Source: Stichopus chloronotus
Lineage: Eukaryota; Echinodermata; Holothuroidea; Aspidochirotida; Stichopodidae
Length of the DNA: 64,000 nt
Direction: 5' to 3'
NCBI GenBank assembly: GCA_021234535.1
Contig: CM037843.1
Coordinates: 16,213,911 to 16,277,910, forward strand
In this document: piece by piece, positions 35,205 through 53,000 of the stretch
How the letters are laid out: every line of letters starts with the position of its first letter
How positions within the stretch are numbered: the first letter of the stretch is position 1
Program-made: the position numbers and the translations under genes
Notes under the pieces: model-generated
The model's database searches: none
Seen by the model: the letters and a program-made list of their open reading frames with translations, nothing else
What the model was told of the DNA's origin: nothing

Positions 35205-38200
35205 ACCCCCCCCCCCCGAAATTTAGTGTGGACATTTTCGTATACCCCCTCTTTAATACTTAATGAAGAAAAGAGGCTATTCCTAGGTTACATTTCGTGA
35301 AATTTGTTTTTTTAATTTTTTCACGTGCAAAAGTCAATAGGGGTAAAATTGACAAAATTAGTAAGTCTCTCCGTGGGCCCCACTTATCGATGGATATGAC
35401 CTACGACAGTTGGTGTGGACATTTCGTATACACTCTCTTCAAGACTTTATGGAGAAAAGGGGCTATTCCCTGGTTACATTTTGTGATATTTGATGGGAAA
35501 GCGGGCACCCCTCACGGAGCTGGGACTTAGAATTTTTTTCGAAAATCTTTTACGTGCAAAGTCAATGGGGGTAAAATTAGCAAAGTTAGTATGTCTCTCG
35601 GGCCCGTGGACCCCTCTTACTGATGGATTTGACCCCCGAAATTTTGTGCGGACATTCTCGTATACACCCTCTTTAAGACTTAATTAAGAGAAGGGGCTAT
35701 TCCCTGGTTACATTTTGTGATATTTGATGGGAAAGCGGGCACCCATCACGGAGCTGGGACTTAGAATTTTTTTCGAAAATCTTTTACGTGCAAAGTCAAT
35801 GGGGGTAAAATTAGCAAAGTTAGTATGTCTCTCGGGCCCGTGGACCCCTCTTACTGATGGATTTGACCCCCGAAATTTTGTGCGGACATTCTCGTATACA
35901 CCCTCTTTAAGACTTAATTAAGAGAAGGGGCTATTCCCTGGTTACATTTTGTGATATTTGATGGGAAAGCGGGCACCCCTCACGGAGCTGGGACTTAGAA
36001 TTTTTTTCGAAAATCTTTTACGTGCAAAGTCAATGGGGGTAAAATTAGCAAAGTTAGTATGTCTCTCGGGCCCGTGGACCCCTCTTACTGATGGATTTGA
36101 CCCCCGAAATTTTGTGCGGACATTCTCGTATACACCCTCTTTAAGACTTAATTAAGAGAAGGGGCTATTCCCTGGTTACATTTTGTGATATTTGATGGGA
36201 AAGCGGGCACCCCTCACGGAGCTGGGACTTAGAATTTTTTTCGAAAATCTTTTACGTGCAAAGTCAATGGGGGTAAAATTAGCAAAGTTAGTATGTCTCT
36301 CGGGCCCGTGGACCCCACTTACTGATGGATTTGACCCCCGAAATTTTGTGCGGACATTCTCGTATACACCCTCTTTAAGACTTAATTAAGAGAAGGGGCT
36401 ATTCCCTGGTTACATTTTGTGATATTTGATGGGAAAGCGGGCACCCCTCACGGAGCTGGGACTTAGAATTTTTTTCGAAAATCTTTTACGTGCAAAGTCA
36501 ATGGGGGTAAAATTAGCAAAGTTAGTATGTCTCTCGGGCCCGTGGACCCCTCTTACTGATGGATTTGACCCCCGAAATTTTGTGCGGACATTCTCGTATA
36601 CACCCTCTTTAAGACTTAATTAAGAGAAGGGGCTATTCCCTGGTTACATTTTGTGATATTTGATGGGAAAGCGGGCACCCCTCACGGAGCTGGGACTTAG
36701 AATTTTTTTCGAAAATCTTTTACGTGCAAAGTCAATGGGGGTAAAATTAGCAAAGTTAGTATGTCTCTCGGGCCCGTGGACCCCTCTTACTGATGGATTT
36801 GACCCCCGAAATTTTGTGCGGACATTCTCGTATACACCCTCTTTAAGACTTAATTAAGAGAAGGGGCTATTCCCTGGTTACATTTTGTGATATTTGATGG
36901 GAAAGCGGGCACCCCTCACGGAGCTGGGACTTAGAATTTTTTTCGAAAATCTTTTACGTGCAAAGTCAATGGGGGTAAAATTAGCAAAGTTAGTATGTCT
37001 CTCGGGCCCGTGGACCCCTCTTACTGATGGATTTGACCCCCGAAATTTTGTGCGGACATTCTCGTATACACCCTCTTTAAGACTTAATTAAGAGAAGGGG
37101 CTATTCCCTGGTTACATTTTGTGATATTTGATGGGAAAGCGGGCACCCCTCACGGAGCTGGGACTTAGAATTTTTTTCGAAAATCTGTTACGTGCAAAGT
37201 CAATGGGGGTAAAATTAGCAAAGTTAGTATGTCTCTCGGGCCCGTGGACCCCTCTTACTGATGAATTTGACCCCCGAAATTTTGTGCGGACATTCTCGTA
37301 TACACCCTCTTTAAGACTTAATTAAGAGAAGGGGCTATTCCCTGGTTACATTTTGTGATATTTGATGGGAAAGCGGGCACCCCTCACGGAGCTGGGACTT
37401 AGAATTTTTTTCGAAAATCTGTTACGTGCAAAGTCAATGGGGGTAAAATTAGCAAAGTTAGTATGTCTCTCGGGCCCGTGGACCCCTCTTACTGATGAAT
37501 TTGACCCCCGAAATTTTGTGCGGACATTCTCGTATACACCCTCTTTAAGACTTAATTAAGAGAAGGGGCTATTCCCTGGTTACATTTTGTGATATTTGAT
37601 GGGAAAGCGGGCACCCCTCACGGAGCTGGGACTTAGAATTTTTTTCGAAAATCTTTTACGTGCAAAGTCAATGGGGGTAAAATTAGCAAAGTTAGTATGT
37701 CTCTCGGGCCCGTGGACCCCACTTACTGATGGATTTGACCCCCGAAATTTTGTGCGGACATTCTCGTATACACCCTCTTTAAGACTTAATTAAGAGAAGG
37801 GGCTATTCCCTGGTTACATTTTGTGATATTTGATGGGAAAGAGGGCACCCCTCACGGAGCTGGGACTTAGAATTTTTTTCGAAAATCTTTTACGTGCAAA
37901 GTCAATGGGGGTAAAATTAGCAAAGTTAGTATGTCTCTCGGGCCCGTGGACCCCACTTACTGATGGATTTGACCCCCGAAATTTTGTGTGGACATTCTCG
38001 TATACACCCTCTTTAAGACTTAATTAAGAGAAGGGGCTATTCCCTGGTTACATTTTGTGATATTTGATGGGAAAGCGGGCACCCCTCACGGAGCTGGGAC
38101 TTAGAATTTTTTTCGAAAATCTTTTACGTGCAAAGTCAATGGGGGTAAAATTAGCAAAGTTAGTATGTCTCTCGGGCCCGTGGACCCCTCTTACTGATGA

Positions 38201-38820
38201 ATTTGACCCCCGAAATTTTGTGTGGACATTCTCGTATACACCCTCTTTAAGACTTAATTAAGAGAAGGGGCTATTCCCTGGTTACATTTTGTGATATTTG
38301 ATGGGAAAGCGGGCACCCCTCACGGAGCTGGGACTTAGAATTTTTTTCGAAAATCTTTTACGTGCAAAGTCAATGGGGGTAAAATTAGCAAAGTTAGTAT
38401 GTCTCTCGGGCCCGTGGACCCCACTTACTGATGGATTTGACCCCCGAAATTTTGTGTGGACATTCTCGTATACACCCTCTTTAAGACTTAATTAAGAGAA
38501 GGGGCTATTCCCTGGTTACATTTTGTGATATTTGATGGGAAAGCGGGCACCCCTCACGGAGCTGGGACTTAGAATTTTTTTCGAAAATCTTTTACGTGCA
38601 AAGTCAATGGGGGTAAAATTAGCAAAGTTAGTATGTCTCTCGGGCCCGTGGACCCCTCTTACTGATGGATTTGACCCCCGAAATTTTGTGCGGACATTCT
38701 CGTATACACCCTCTTTAAGACTTAATTAAGAGAAGGGGCTATTCCCTGGTTACATTTTGTGATATTTGATGGGAAAGCGGGCACCCCTCACGGAGCTGGG
38801 ACTTAGAATTTTTTTCGAAA
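35205..38820 (+). repeat. right subterminal array, about 15 copies of the 234-bp unit
   Basis: TTCGAAA recurs from 35538 to 38814, exactly 14 periods of 234 bp with no net indel. At the inner edge 35205-35460 is a clearly diverged unit with a C run. The sequence is the reverse complement of the left array, and both arrays stop at the same phase (ttcgaaa) toward the element ends. Variants include C-to-T (gtgcgg to gtgtgg) in units near 37988, 38221 and 38455, and the pair gaatctg/gatgaatttg in consecutive units near 37190-37500. Confidence 0.95.
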
Positions 38821-38875
38821 TTTGTCACAACATTCTTTCGGGATTTAACCTACGCAAGCGCTGTAGCCCCTTCTC
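38821..38875 (-). repeat. right terminal inverted repeat of the giant element
   Basis: The reverse complement begins GAGAAGGGGCTACAGCGCTT and continues through GGTTAAATCCC and TTGTGACA into the 234-bp array, mirroring 1455-1518. Confidence 0.8.
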
Positions 38876-38883
38876 ACTTATCC
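38876..38883. repeat. right 8-bp target-site duplication ACTTATCC
   Basis: Exact copy of 1447-1454, directly outside the right terminal inverted repeat. Confidence 0.85.
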
Positions 38884-39059
38884 GGCAGCTAGCGGAGATT
38901 TAATTCGCATGGTAGAAAGGTTTCATAACATGAATGGAAAGTGGTGGTGTGGGAACATAGGAATGGACATTCTTAGTTTTGAAAATGGTGCGTTTGGGTG
39001 GGTGGGTGGATGTGTGTGGGGGGGGGGGGGATTGAATGACCCCCAAAATACGTTTAATT

Positions 39060-39560
39060 TACATCTTTTAGAACATCCACTAAAATAGCGCAGTCTGGTC
39101 AATTTCATGGTCCTGATTGCAAATCTGATGTTTTTAACTGAACAAAAGGGATGCAAAAGGCACTCAAGAACGCCGTCAATAGACGTGATTTTCACATTTA
39201 AATCACATATTGAGTACATCGATGAAACTTTGCAAGTAGATTCTTTGCATGCCCTGAAAACACATGGGCGAAATTTGTGCCAAAGGCACTTCAGAACACC
39301 CGAAAGGGTGCTGTTTTGAGCACATTTAAAGTACATATGTGTACATCGATGAAACTCCAGAGGTACATTCCTTACATACCACTGATAATAGATCAGCGTT
39401 TCTAAAGTGTTCAAATCGGTGCAAAAGGCTCTTACGAACTCATGGAAAAGGGCGCTGTTTTTTGCACATTTAAAGCATATAGACCTATTGAGTACATCGA
39501 TGAAGCTTCGCATTTCAATTGCTGAGTACCCGTAAAAACAGATCAGCATTTCTTAAGTGT
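39060..39560. repeat. minisatellite, about 3 units of 130-150 bp
   Basis: 'gtacatcgatgaa[ag]ct' recurs near 39216, 39344 and 39493, each preceded by 'cacatttaaa' and 'ggcgctgtttt'-like sequence. A further single 'tgtgtacatcgatgaaactc' is near 39965. Units are moderately diverged. Confidence 0.65.
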
Positions 39561-39569
39561 CCAGATAAA

Positions 39570-44476
<4,907 letters not shown>

Positions 44477-44484
44477 GTTAAAGT

Positions 44485-45067
44485 CAAGGGCGGATTCAAG
44501 GGGGGGGGGGGACAACTGGGGGAAGTTTGCCCCTATGACCAATTTGGCGCCCCTAAATACAGGAAAAATGCGCCCCCGTTTCCTAAGAAATTCAGTTAAA
44601 CTACCACTTGCTTGCTGTTAATATTGGCAGGCTATATTTATCTCACATTTACTTATTAAATTCACAAGTATCAATTTATAATTTTAAAAAGTATAATTTT
44701 AGTATCAATAACCGCTCTAATTACCATCTCTGTTTACTACATTAACTGTACGTCTCTTGTGTGTTAGCATATCGAAACACACATTCTGATATTTACACAA
44801 TGATAGAAAAGAAAATTTTATAGTGAAGCAATTGATCATGCGCCAGAAAATGAAAATCTTGGCCTGCATTGACCGTCGAAAGTGTCAATGTAATAGTGCT
44901 AAACCATCCAAATGCAAGGGCGCCCTAATTTATGATGGTACCATGCACGTACGGCTCGTTATTGTGTTAAAAATAGACAGCAGACATTATTGTATTAGTC
45001 AGAGATGCTGCCCCCCTTTTCAAACTGCCCCCCCCCCCCCATGAGCTAGAGGCTGGATCCGCCCTTG
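44485..45067. mobile_element. hAT-type MITE
   Basis: Perfect 8-bp duplication GTTAAAGT at 44477-44484 and 45068-45075. Terminal inverted repeats CAAGGGCGGATTC (left) and CAAGGGCGGATCC (right, reverse complement), 12 of 13 identical. The 583-bp interior has G and C runs just inside each end and no coding potential. The 8-bp duplication and C-A-G-G-type ends fit a non-autonomous hAT element. Confidence 0.8.
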
Positions 45068-45075
45068 GTTAAAGT

Positions 45076-46576
45076 GATGAGAAAGCCCTGCGGATAAACT
45101 TCCAGAAAACCCCATGAAATGTACGTGGTTCGGCCTTTTTTCCGAGTGGGTGATAGGCCTGGGTATCCGCAATCGTTGCTTCCATGTGGTGTGCAATATA
45201 TCGCCATTGTGTTTAATGAGGTGTCACAGAATCGTGTAGGCCTACTGCTTCACTGCTTTTTAGTGGGTACAACATGACGTCCTGCTATAGAATCATTCTG
45301 CTGTCATGTTGCATTTCAGTGGTGAAACACAGCTTCTTCCCGTTTCGCATTTCCCCTACCCCACCCAATATTTTTCGATTTCTGTAGTGCCCTTTTCGTG
45401 AAGACTGCCATGCCCTCCTTTATAAAATTCTAGATCTGCTCCTGATAACCGAGGCTGTCCGAAACTGTCATGGTGGGTAGCCAGATCTCAGGTTGAAAAA
45501 TGATAGCCAATCGGAATTTGGGACCTTGATTCACAGCCCCTAAATATATGGCCCTGCTACGACTCTGTCTGGTGAGAAATATAGGTGAGTGGGAGGGGTT
45601 CTACCTCACATCTAGAAATTTTGATAATTCAGATGCTTGAAATGAATGCAAAATGTTGCCACGTAGAGAAGATTCCTTAATTGTTGTATTTGGAATATGG
45701 CTGTGGCGTAGGCTATATTGTCAACTTTTCCCTGCTAACGGAAGGGACTAAGACTTTTTATGGACTCTCCCTATTTCAGCCTGGGGAGGTAATTTTTATT
45801 GGCCGAGGGGGAGTTCAGGGGAGTGACGCGATCGTAATTTACCGGTTTTTGTTTCCTAGCTGCAGCCAAATTCTTAACCATTCACGTGACTTCTCTCAAT
45901 ATTCACATCCTAATCGAACGTGCAGCCACAAACAATGGAATCTGTCAGTCCCGGAGTTCCGACCAAACAATGCCCAGGGAGTGAATGACCTGAAAACTGT
46001 ATATGAGTCGAGGTCCCTTGGAGCTCAAGGCTACAAAATTCAAGGATATATCAGTTCCTGCTCTGGTTGCTGGCGCTGCCAAGAAAAACCTTGCATAAGT
46101 TCCTCAACAAGGTTAATTACAGCTTAAGTTGGTTATTGCAAGTGAATCAAAGAGAGCGCGAGCGATCAATGTTCGCCCCTCGCAAGTTGCAGTGTACTCG
46201 CAGTTGGGCATTGGTGACGAAACACATGCGAAGAATCTTTTACGTCTTGACGATCGTATTAACGAGTACGTGCCTCTGACAACATCATAGTTGTCAGTCT
46301 CAGCAAGATAAATATTTTCTAGTTTCAATCATGGCACAATTGATAGTCCTACGTTACTTGCGTTTGTGGACAGAAATTCATGGCATGGATCTCGATGCGT
46401 TTAGCTATGCGATTTAATTTGACCTGCAACATTAGAAGCTTTCATCGTGTTTTGACTGCGTGGTCAGTTAATGAAGGGTATGCACCGTCACTAGTTGTTT
46501 GCTCATTGAAGCCTACGTACACAGTACTTTCGGTTGTTCAATTGCACAGTATTAAACTGAATTGCACTGAGTGAGA
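45076..46576. other. upstream region of the amine-oxidase gene
   Basis: An open frame of 148 codons at 45681-46127 has no recognisable domain and is not called. The region just before 46577 should contain the promoter and 5' leader of the flavin amine oxidase, but no convincing motif was identified. Confidence 0.4.
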
Positions 46577-46772
46577 ATGGAAACTGGAGGTGAAAAAGTA
46601 TCCACGCAGACGATGGCAGGACCATCAACGACGAGGGTCGCCGTAATTGGAGCTGGGGTGTCTGGCTTGGCTGCTGCACAGAAGCTGTTTCTTGACAAAC
46701 AAAATGCATTTGATGTGAACATTTATGAGGGTACTAATAGAATCGGTGGAAGAATAAACACCTGTAAATTTG
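46577..46772 (+). CDS. spermine/polyamine oxidase-like flavin amine oxidase, first exon
   Basis: ATG at 46577 opens 65 codons plus one base. TRVAVIGAGVSGLAAAQKL (Gly25, Gly27, Gly30) and VNIYEGTNRIGGRI (Glu51) form the FAD-binding Rossmann motif and the RxGGR signature of flavin amine oxidases. Donor GTAAGT follows CKFG in phase 1. The next recognisable exon starts at 63127 in the matching phase; the protein would read NTCKFG then KGHVERGAAWIHG, as in the spermine oxidase/PAOX family. The family oxidises spermine or acetylated polyamines, producing hydrogen peroxide and an aminoaldehyde. Confidence 0.85.
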
Positions 46773-47492
46773 GTAAGTACTTCGGTGGTATCCCCGTTCA
46801 AGACTTTGGGCCACATATACACAACTGTAGCCTCGGATGGATACATGTTCAGATTCCTTTCCTCACTGGAATAGGAAATACAGGTATTTCCAATGAATCT
46901 CTCCAGGCACTGGAAATGTGATCACATGCCCTGAAACGTAGGAGTTAGGGCCATAGGACTACTGTAGTCTAGGTAACCGTGCCAGGCCATAGTATATGAC
47001 TTATCATACAAGTCCAAGTCTGGATTACTTTCCTGCAGTTTAGCATCTGACCTAGTATTCGTTATGGGATTCATCACTGATCCCACCAGCAATACTGTTG
47101 ATGGAGTCTGAATAAAAGGGACAGGCGTGCTTGCCTGGCTTATGTAAAGTAGGGTTCCTTTTTGCAGATTGGATAGATCTGGTCCTTCAAATGACTCACG
47201 GAAGTGACAGTGGTACTAGTCAGGTTGTTCTATTTAGAGATCATATTTTTCCAATATCCAATCCCTACTGTACAGCTTGATTTTTACCTTGTGACCTCTC
47301 GTTCTGCTTTCATTGGATGGTGTAAACAATTACAGATCGAGCAGCTCTTTTCTAATCTTTGCATGTGCTTCAATGAGATTAGCTCAATATTTTCTCATTA
47401 CCAAGGATGACATGGAAGGAGTTCCTCAATATCAGCAATATGCCTTTTAAAATAATTATCGCAGCCACTCAAACAGTGTCAACTCTAAGCCT

Positions 47493-47889
47493 GGTCTCAC
47501 TTACCCCGCACTCAGGGTCACACCGTGTTACCTCACGCTCGAGTAATGTGAGAAGGCGGGTTTACTCAGGGTCGGTGTTCAAATTTCGATCCACCTCCAA
47601 ATGCAGGGTTCTGCGGTTTTAAACAACGTGTTTATGGTAATAAATCAAGACAACATGTGTTTTACGACACAGCTGCCGGTACTTCCGGTTCAGGGGGTGC
47701 ACATCACAACAAGAGGCTAGCGGTACCGCACTTCGCGTGAAATATTTGACCTCGTTTCTATGGTAGCACAACCAATTCAATTTTGCTCGGGGTACGTGAG
47801 AACACACGCTGGAAAACACGGTGTTAACCTGCGGTTTTGTCCTTTTGTAAACACGGGGTTCCAGTGCCTGTCACGGGGTACGTGAGACC
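47493..47889. mobile_element. MITE with 6-bp target duplication
   Basis: Direct repeat AAGCCT at 47487-47492 and 47890-47895. Terminal inverted repeats GGTCTCACTTACCCCG (left) and GGTCTCACGTACCCCG (right, reverse complement), 15 of 16 identical. The interior is 397 bp, has internal partial repeats of the same motif and is non-coding. The superfamily is not assigned. Confidence 0.7.
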
Positions 47890-49559
47890 AAGCCTTTTGC
47901 CTTTCCTTTAACAGACTTGATCCCAGAGGACCCTGCAGTCTCCACTCCCTCAGACGGTAGTGGAGCCAGTGGTAGAGATGACATAATACTACCAGCGGTT
48001 TAAAGCTGGTTAGCATGTACATTTAATTTGCAGACCTCATTGTTTTTCTTTATGACAATTAACCTTGGTTTAAACTGTGAAAACACCATGTGTTACGTGT
48101 ACGTGTTATGTCCTATCATGTCATGTTTTTACTTCATAGCCTAATTTGATAAGAATTGTAAATTTATGCATTGATTATTGTGATCACAAGACTGTACGTT
48201 CTGCATTATCAAAAGCAAAGCATTTTCTATCTTGTTTTACATACAGTACAAGGCAACTTCTGTGAAAAGGGCTCGATCTTGGTATCTGGGATGCACATCA
48301 CTCCTTGCACTGCATCCCTCCTCTTGATTCATTAGAGATGACAATTACAGTAATATGAGTAGGTGACCATGCACAACTGCTTAGTGAGCATGCAGATCTA
48401 CAGTACCAAGTCATGAACCCACATTTGACAGGTATCACCATAATCACCAACAGACCATCTCCTGCTCACCCAGGCTTATCTGCATGTCTGAATTTCCATC
48501 ACCTTTAAAAATCTCCCACATTGTATAGTTTTTTCTGAGAAAAAAATGATTTTTTGCTTTTTAGTGTGAAATTCATTTTGTTGAACATAATTGTAAGAAA
48601 AATTGAACTCAAAACTGTGAAGATCAGAACTTAGTAAAAACCTACATGTTACAGTAAGTATGCCAGCTGGCTAAAGACAATGTTACCTGGATGCAATCAC
48701 GCAAGTGAGTACTGTATCTTCTGCCAACTTTAAAGAGGTCAAGTAGGCTCAATGGAAAGTGGTTTTTCTAAATATTTGGACAAATTGATATTCAATTCAG
48801 AGAAGGTGGTTAACAGACATGTTTATGGTTACTTCTGCACTTTTTGTACATGAAAGTGTTGACCCGATATGGTTACATTGGCAATTGCCGATAACCGATT
48901 GGCCAAAGTTGGGCCCGATACCTATACCGATAACAATAAATGCATTTAACAACAAGAGGGCAATCCACGGAGTTGCGTATCTCATCGCCAACATGCATTA
49001 ATTTAAATACAGGGCATGCACACAGGGATTTGTATTAGTTTACTGCAACCACATCTCAAAGAGACCTAGTTCAGGGAACTGGTTGTAAATGAGTGGCAAA
49101 CATTCTGCAAACATAAGATGGTGGTAAGCATTTCAATACTGATATCTACTGTAAGGTAGCAAACTTCAGGTTATAGCCTGGTGTTACTAGGCTCAAGTAA
49201 CGATAACTAATGGCTCAAAAGTATCTGTGCATATTATGTCACATAACACAATTATAACATTTCGTTATTCCATATAGTAGGCTTAGTGGTTAGAGTTAGG
49301 GGCAGGATATAAAAGCATGCATCCCTCTATGGGTATTTGCACATAAGTCTCCTCTTTACCTGTGCGGGACCTGTTTTCTGGCTAAAATTATTGTTTGAGT
49401 TAAAAATAATGTTCTCATAAAAGACATTATCCACAGGGGCCAGTTCTGCTAAAGATGTTTTGGCTAAAGTTAAAAAGGTGGTGTCTATTGACCCATATGC
49501 TGGCTCTAAGTTTGTTACCAAACAATCATACAATTTCACCAGCTTACTGTTAGAGTAAT

Positions 49560-50010
49560 ATACTGTATCTTCATTATTGTGTTCATAGGAACGGAATGCA
49601 AAATTTTGCGTATTAAATGCTTAATTAGCTCCCAAGATATGGTGGAAATACAAATTTTGGGGTAAAATTGGCTTTTTTTTTAAAAAAATCAGCAAATTTC
49701 ACTCTCTGTAATACAAAAGTGATATACAGTACCTTGAATATTACATTCTCAAGTAAGTCCTTGCAAAATTTTGCATTAAATGCTCAAATACTTCTCAAGA
49801 TATGCTGGAAATACCAATTATGAAGCAAAATTTGACTCGATTTACCATACAACTAATACATCTCACACATATTGGCATCATGCACAACCTTACCAAGTTT
49901 CAACTTAATCGCTCATATGCTTTTCAAACTATTCTGGAAAAACCACAATTTGGACAGGTCCGGACGCACACACGCACTCACACACGCACACACGCATTGG
50001 CATGGACATG
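49560..50010. repeat. interspersed repeat with CA-rich tail
   Basis: Three diverged units carry 'ttaatagctc..caagatatgctggaaatacca', the last followed by 'ggacaggtccggacgcacacacgcactcacacacgcac'. It looks like a dispersed minisatellite-type repeat ending in a microsatellite. The class is unknown. Confidence 0.4.
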
Positions 50011-53000
50011 TTTTCATTTATACCACCCAACAGGACCCTCCTGTACCCATGGTCACTCTACCATGGGGTACCCATGCCCATGCACTCCAAGCATTTCCAT
50101 GGCAACCGTTCTCCCATGGATGCACAGTGCAATATATAGCTCCACCAGCCAAGTGACTACAATATCTCATCTAGCCCCTATAGGACGATGAGATAATAAT
50201 GCTGACACCAATATCTTACTGATAATGCCATTATCAGCCAATACTGATCCTCTCACCAATAATCGGCTCGATACTGGTCCAGGCATGTTAATGAGCATAC
50301 ATAACTTTGACCACACATCCCACTAATTTTTGTAGAAATATCAGAAATGTAGTTACCTCGGTTGTTCCTAAACAATAGGTAGTGTAAGTGCACCCTAAAG
50401 GAATAGCCCAAGTGATTTAGAATCCCTATTAGGAAACTTTGTTGAAATTAAGGACAGTCAGCCAAACTGATTTGCATAGCGATCAAGATGGGCTTTATTG
50501 GAGGCTTAAAATAGTGATATTCAAGGGTTGAAGTTGCAAAAGGATGGCTTTGGTAGAACTGGGATGGCTGCAGGGCTGTTAGTTTTACTCTCATGTTTTC
50601 ATGGCTAGGTACAGTATAATGGTATCTTTTAGATACATTCTTCAAGATTGGCAAATTCCATTATTTTTTGCAATTGTGGGAAATTGGTGACTGTAGTTTT
50701 TGTCATGCTCATTTTTGTTGACCACTCTATGCGTTCCACTTACAAGCTGCCAAATGATATTGATTGGTAATCTGTGCACGCACAAAAGAAAATAGGACTG
50801 TGCGATACTACTTCATTTGCTAATAATGAACTTACCAATGTGTGTGTGATGGTATTAACATAGCCAACAATGATGACTGTGTTGGCCTGTGCCGCAAAAA
50901 CAAACAAGGACATTTTTTGACTAATATCACAGAGACCTTACAATCTGCAACAAAAGCAACAAAGGTTAGCAGTATATGAGGTCATACAAAAGGCTCAAGG
51001 AAATTATACGACATAATTAACTCTGTACTTCTGTGCCTTATCACTGTCTGCCAGCTTAAACAAATCCCGGTGAAACTTATATGCATTCAGAAAAAGAAAA
51101 CAAACTTCCTTCCATTGCGACATAAGACTGTTAAATTTCTCGGAATTGTCAGGTTCCAGTTTAAAGTGATTGCGTGTGTACTGAAAAACAAAAAGATAAG
51201 ATTACGTTTGATCTTAACTTTTTCTTTATTTTTAGATGTACACGCAAGGTTGTACATGAACGGACTGTATGTCTTTCAATGAAGGAAAATGACAGTAACT
51301 ACTTTGAAAAGCAACGGGATTGGCATAAAAACAGTAAAAAACAGAAATCATATATGAAAATTAACGGTTCTTACTATAACCGCCTACATGATGAATATGC
51401 ATCAGTACATGTCTCACTAGTGTATCAAAAACATACTACTCAAGTCGTCGCTCCTTGGTAGGTATCGGGAATTGTAGCATTTGGTGAAAGGAAACACTGT
51501 ATTTACAAATAACCAACGAACTGATCACAACCTTGCCCGTGGTGTCAGTGATCCTGAGTTGTAACTGAATATTTAATACTAGTATACTTCCTATTGGCTT
51601 GCTCAAAGAAGCACACCGTTGATTTGAATGGAAACTGTCAGCCACACTGCATTATCGTAATCTACACTTTTTGTCGTTATGTTTGCAGAATTTGAAATCG
51701 TATGGTCAAAATTAACCAACTGAAACCTATTTATTTTCCCAGATTGTCTGAATGGTGTAATTTAAAGCCTTACCAAACTTTTGGAGATGAAATTTCAATG
51801 TTTTTACTTTTTGCCTGGGCACGTAATCACTTTAAGTATTAGAAGGAAGCCTAAACGTAGTTCTACTGAGTCTTGCTGCTCTTGCACTATAGTTGGCTCC
51901 ATAAAAGGAAAAAAAAATATGCAGTGTCTGTAAACAAAAATATCCATGTTGATTTCAAAAGTTTGTACTACAGTATTTATTCCGAGATTGGGAGGTGTGC
52001 ACACTGCAGTACCCATTTGATAGGGTGCATAGCTACACAAACAGCAGCTACTTGACTCTGCCATAACCCTCCCCCCTTTTTTTCATTTTTCTGTAACTAA
52101 AGGTTGTTCACATAGACATTCCATTGAATAATTGTTGAAAAGTCATAGTAAACCTGTGATCTGTGGAGACTAATTTTAAGCTCAGATATGGCTAATGTCC
52201 ATGCAACAATTCTACCATTCAGCCAGTTTCATAAAAATTTACAAGTCAGCTTCAATCTCCTTTAGTACTAGTATTCATTTTGTGGTACCCTACATATAAA
52301 GGCTATTGGTATGTTAGTCACAAACAGCACATGCTGAAGTTTTCAATGTAATGGCCATCCTTTATGCCCACCAGTGTCCCAAAAGTATAAAGTGTCATGC
52401 ACTATTGGTACAACTTGAGCCACTCACTAGGTTGCCACAATACCACCCTGGGGTTACATGCTAGACATCCCCTCCCCCCAAAAAAGTCTGGACTTAAGTA
52501 AGATTTGCGGCCATTTAACCTGTCCTTTTGTCACGTGTAACCTTACATAAGGCACAGAAACACTACTCCTTACTTCCTGAATTGCAACGGCCTACAGGGG
52601 TACACTCACTGTGTTAAGTCACTAAGTCGACTACTAATGTTTATTGTAGGCCTAAGTTAGTTCTAAGTGACAAGTGAAGACTAGGACTACTGTACATTAG
52701 GTTAGCTCTTCATGTAGTGTAAGTGAGGCCTAGGTTGCACGAAGTTGTTGTTATGATTAGGAGAGAAGAGCAAATGTTAGAGCTCAGTGCTATTTAAGAC
52801 AAGAAATGATGTGTAACAATTATCTTAGTATATTTTAAAATACACTTTCATGTTTACTGTGAGACGTGATTCGCATGAATTGCATAAAGATTAAAGGGAA
52901 TGGAAATAAGCGGGTTACACGTATGGCTACACAGACCTTCATGCATTACACTACACTGTGGCCTATCCTGTATATGTATTCGAACCACAAATTTGTACAT

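Larger units (their letters stand above)
1455..38875 (+). mobile_element. giant KDZ/Zisupton-like DNA transposon, apparently complete
   Basis: A 37,421-bp element bounded by an exact 8-bp direct repeat ACTTATCC (1447-1454, 38876-38883). The left end starts CAGTAGAGGCTACAGCGCTT. The reverse complement of the right end starts GAGAAGGGGCTACAGCGCTT. These align without gaps from the duplication inward, 17 of 20 identical, and similarity continues (GTTAA, then TTGTGACA) into oppositely oriented 234-bp arrays. Inside is one multi-exon gene whose product carries a KDZ-transposase-like core and other domains. From family knowledge, Zisupton-type elements make 8-bp duplications and KDZ proteins are often fused to Ulp1 proteases; both are from memory. 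Completeness is inferred from intact ends, intact duplication and a long open final exon. Confidence 0.85.

Noticed and set aside
35490..38729. The same 65-codon frames in the right array
   Set aside because: Same reasoning: reverse-complement copies of the subterminal repeat, not genes.
45681..46127. 148-codon open frame upstream of the amine oxidase
   Set aside because: No recognisable domain, no splice context and atypical composition; open length is within chance for this sequence.
48857..50290. 'ccgataaccgattggcc'-like segments as ends of a transposon
   Set aside because: The two segments share short motifs but do not align convincingly as direct or inverted repeats.
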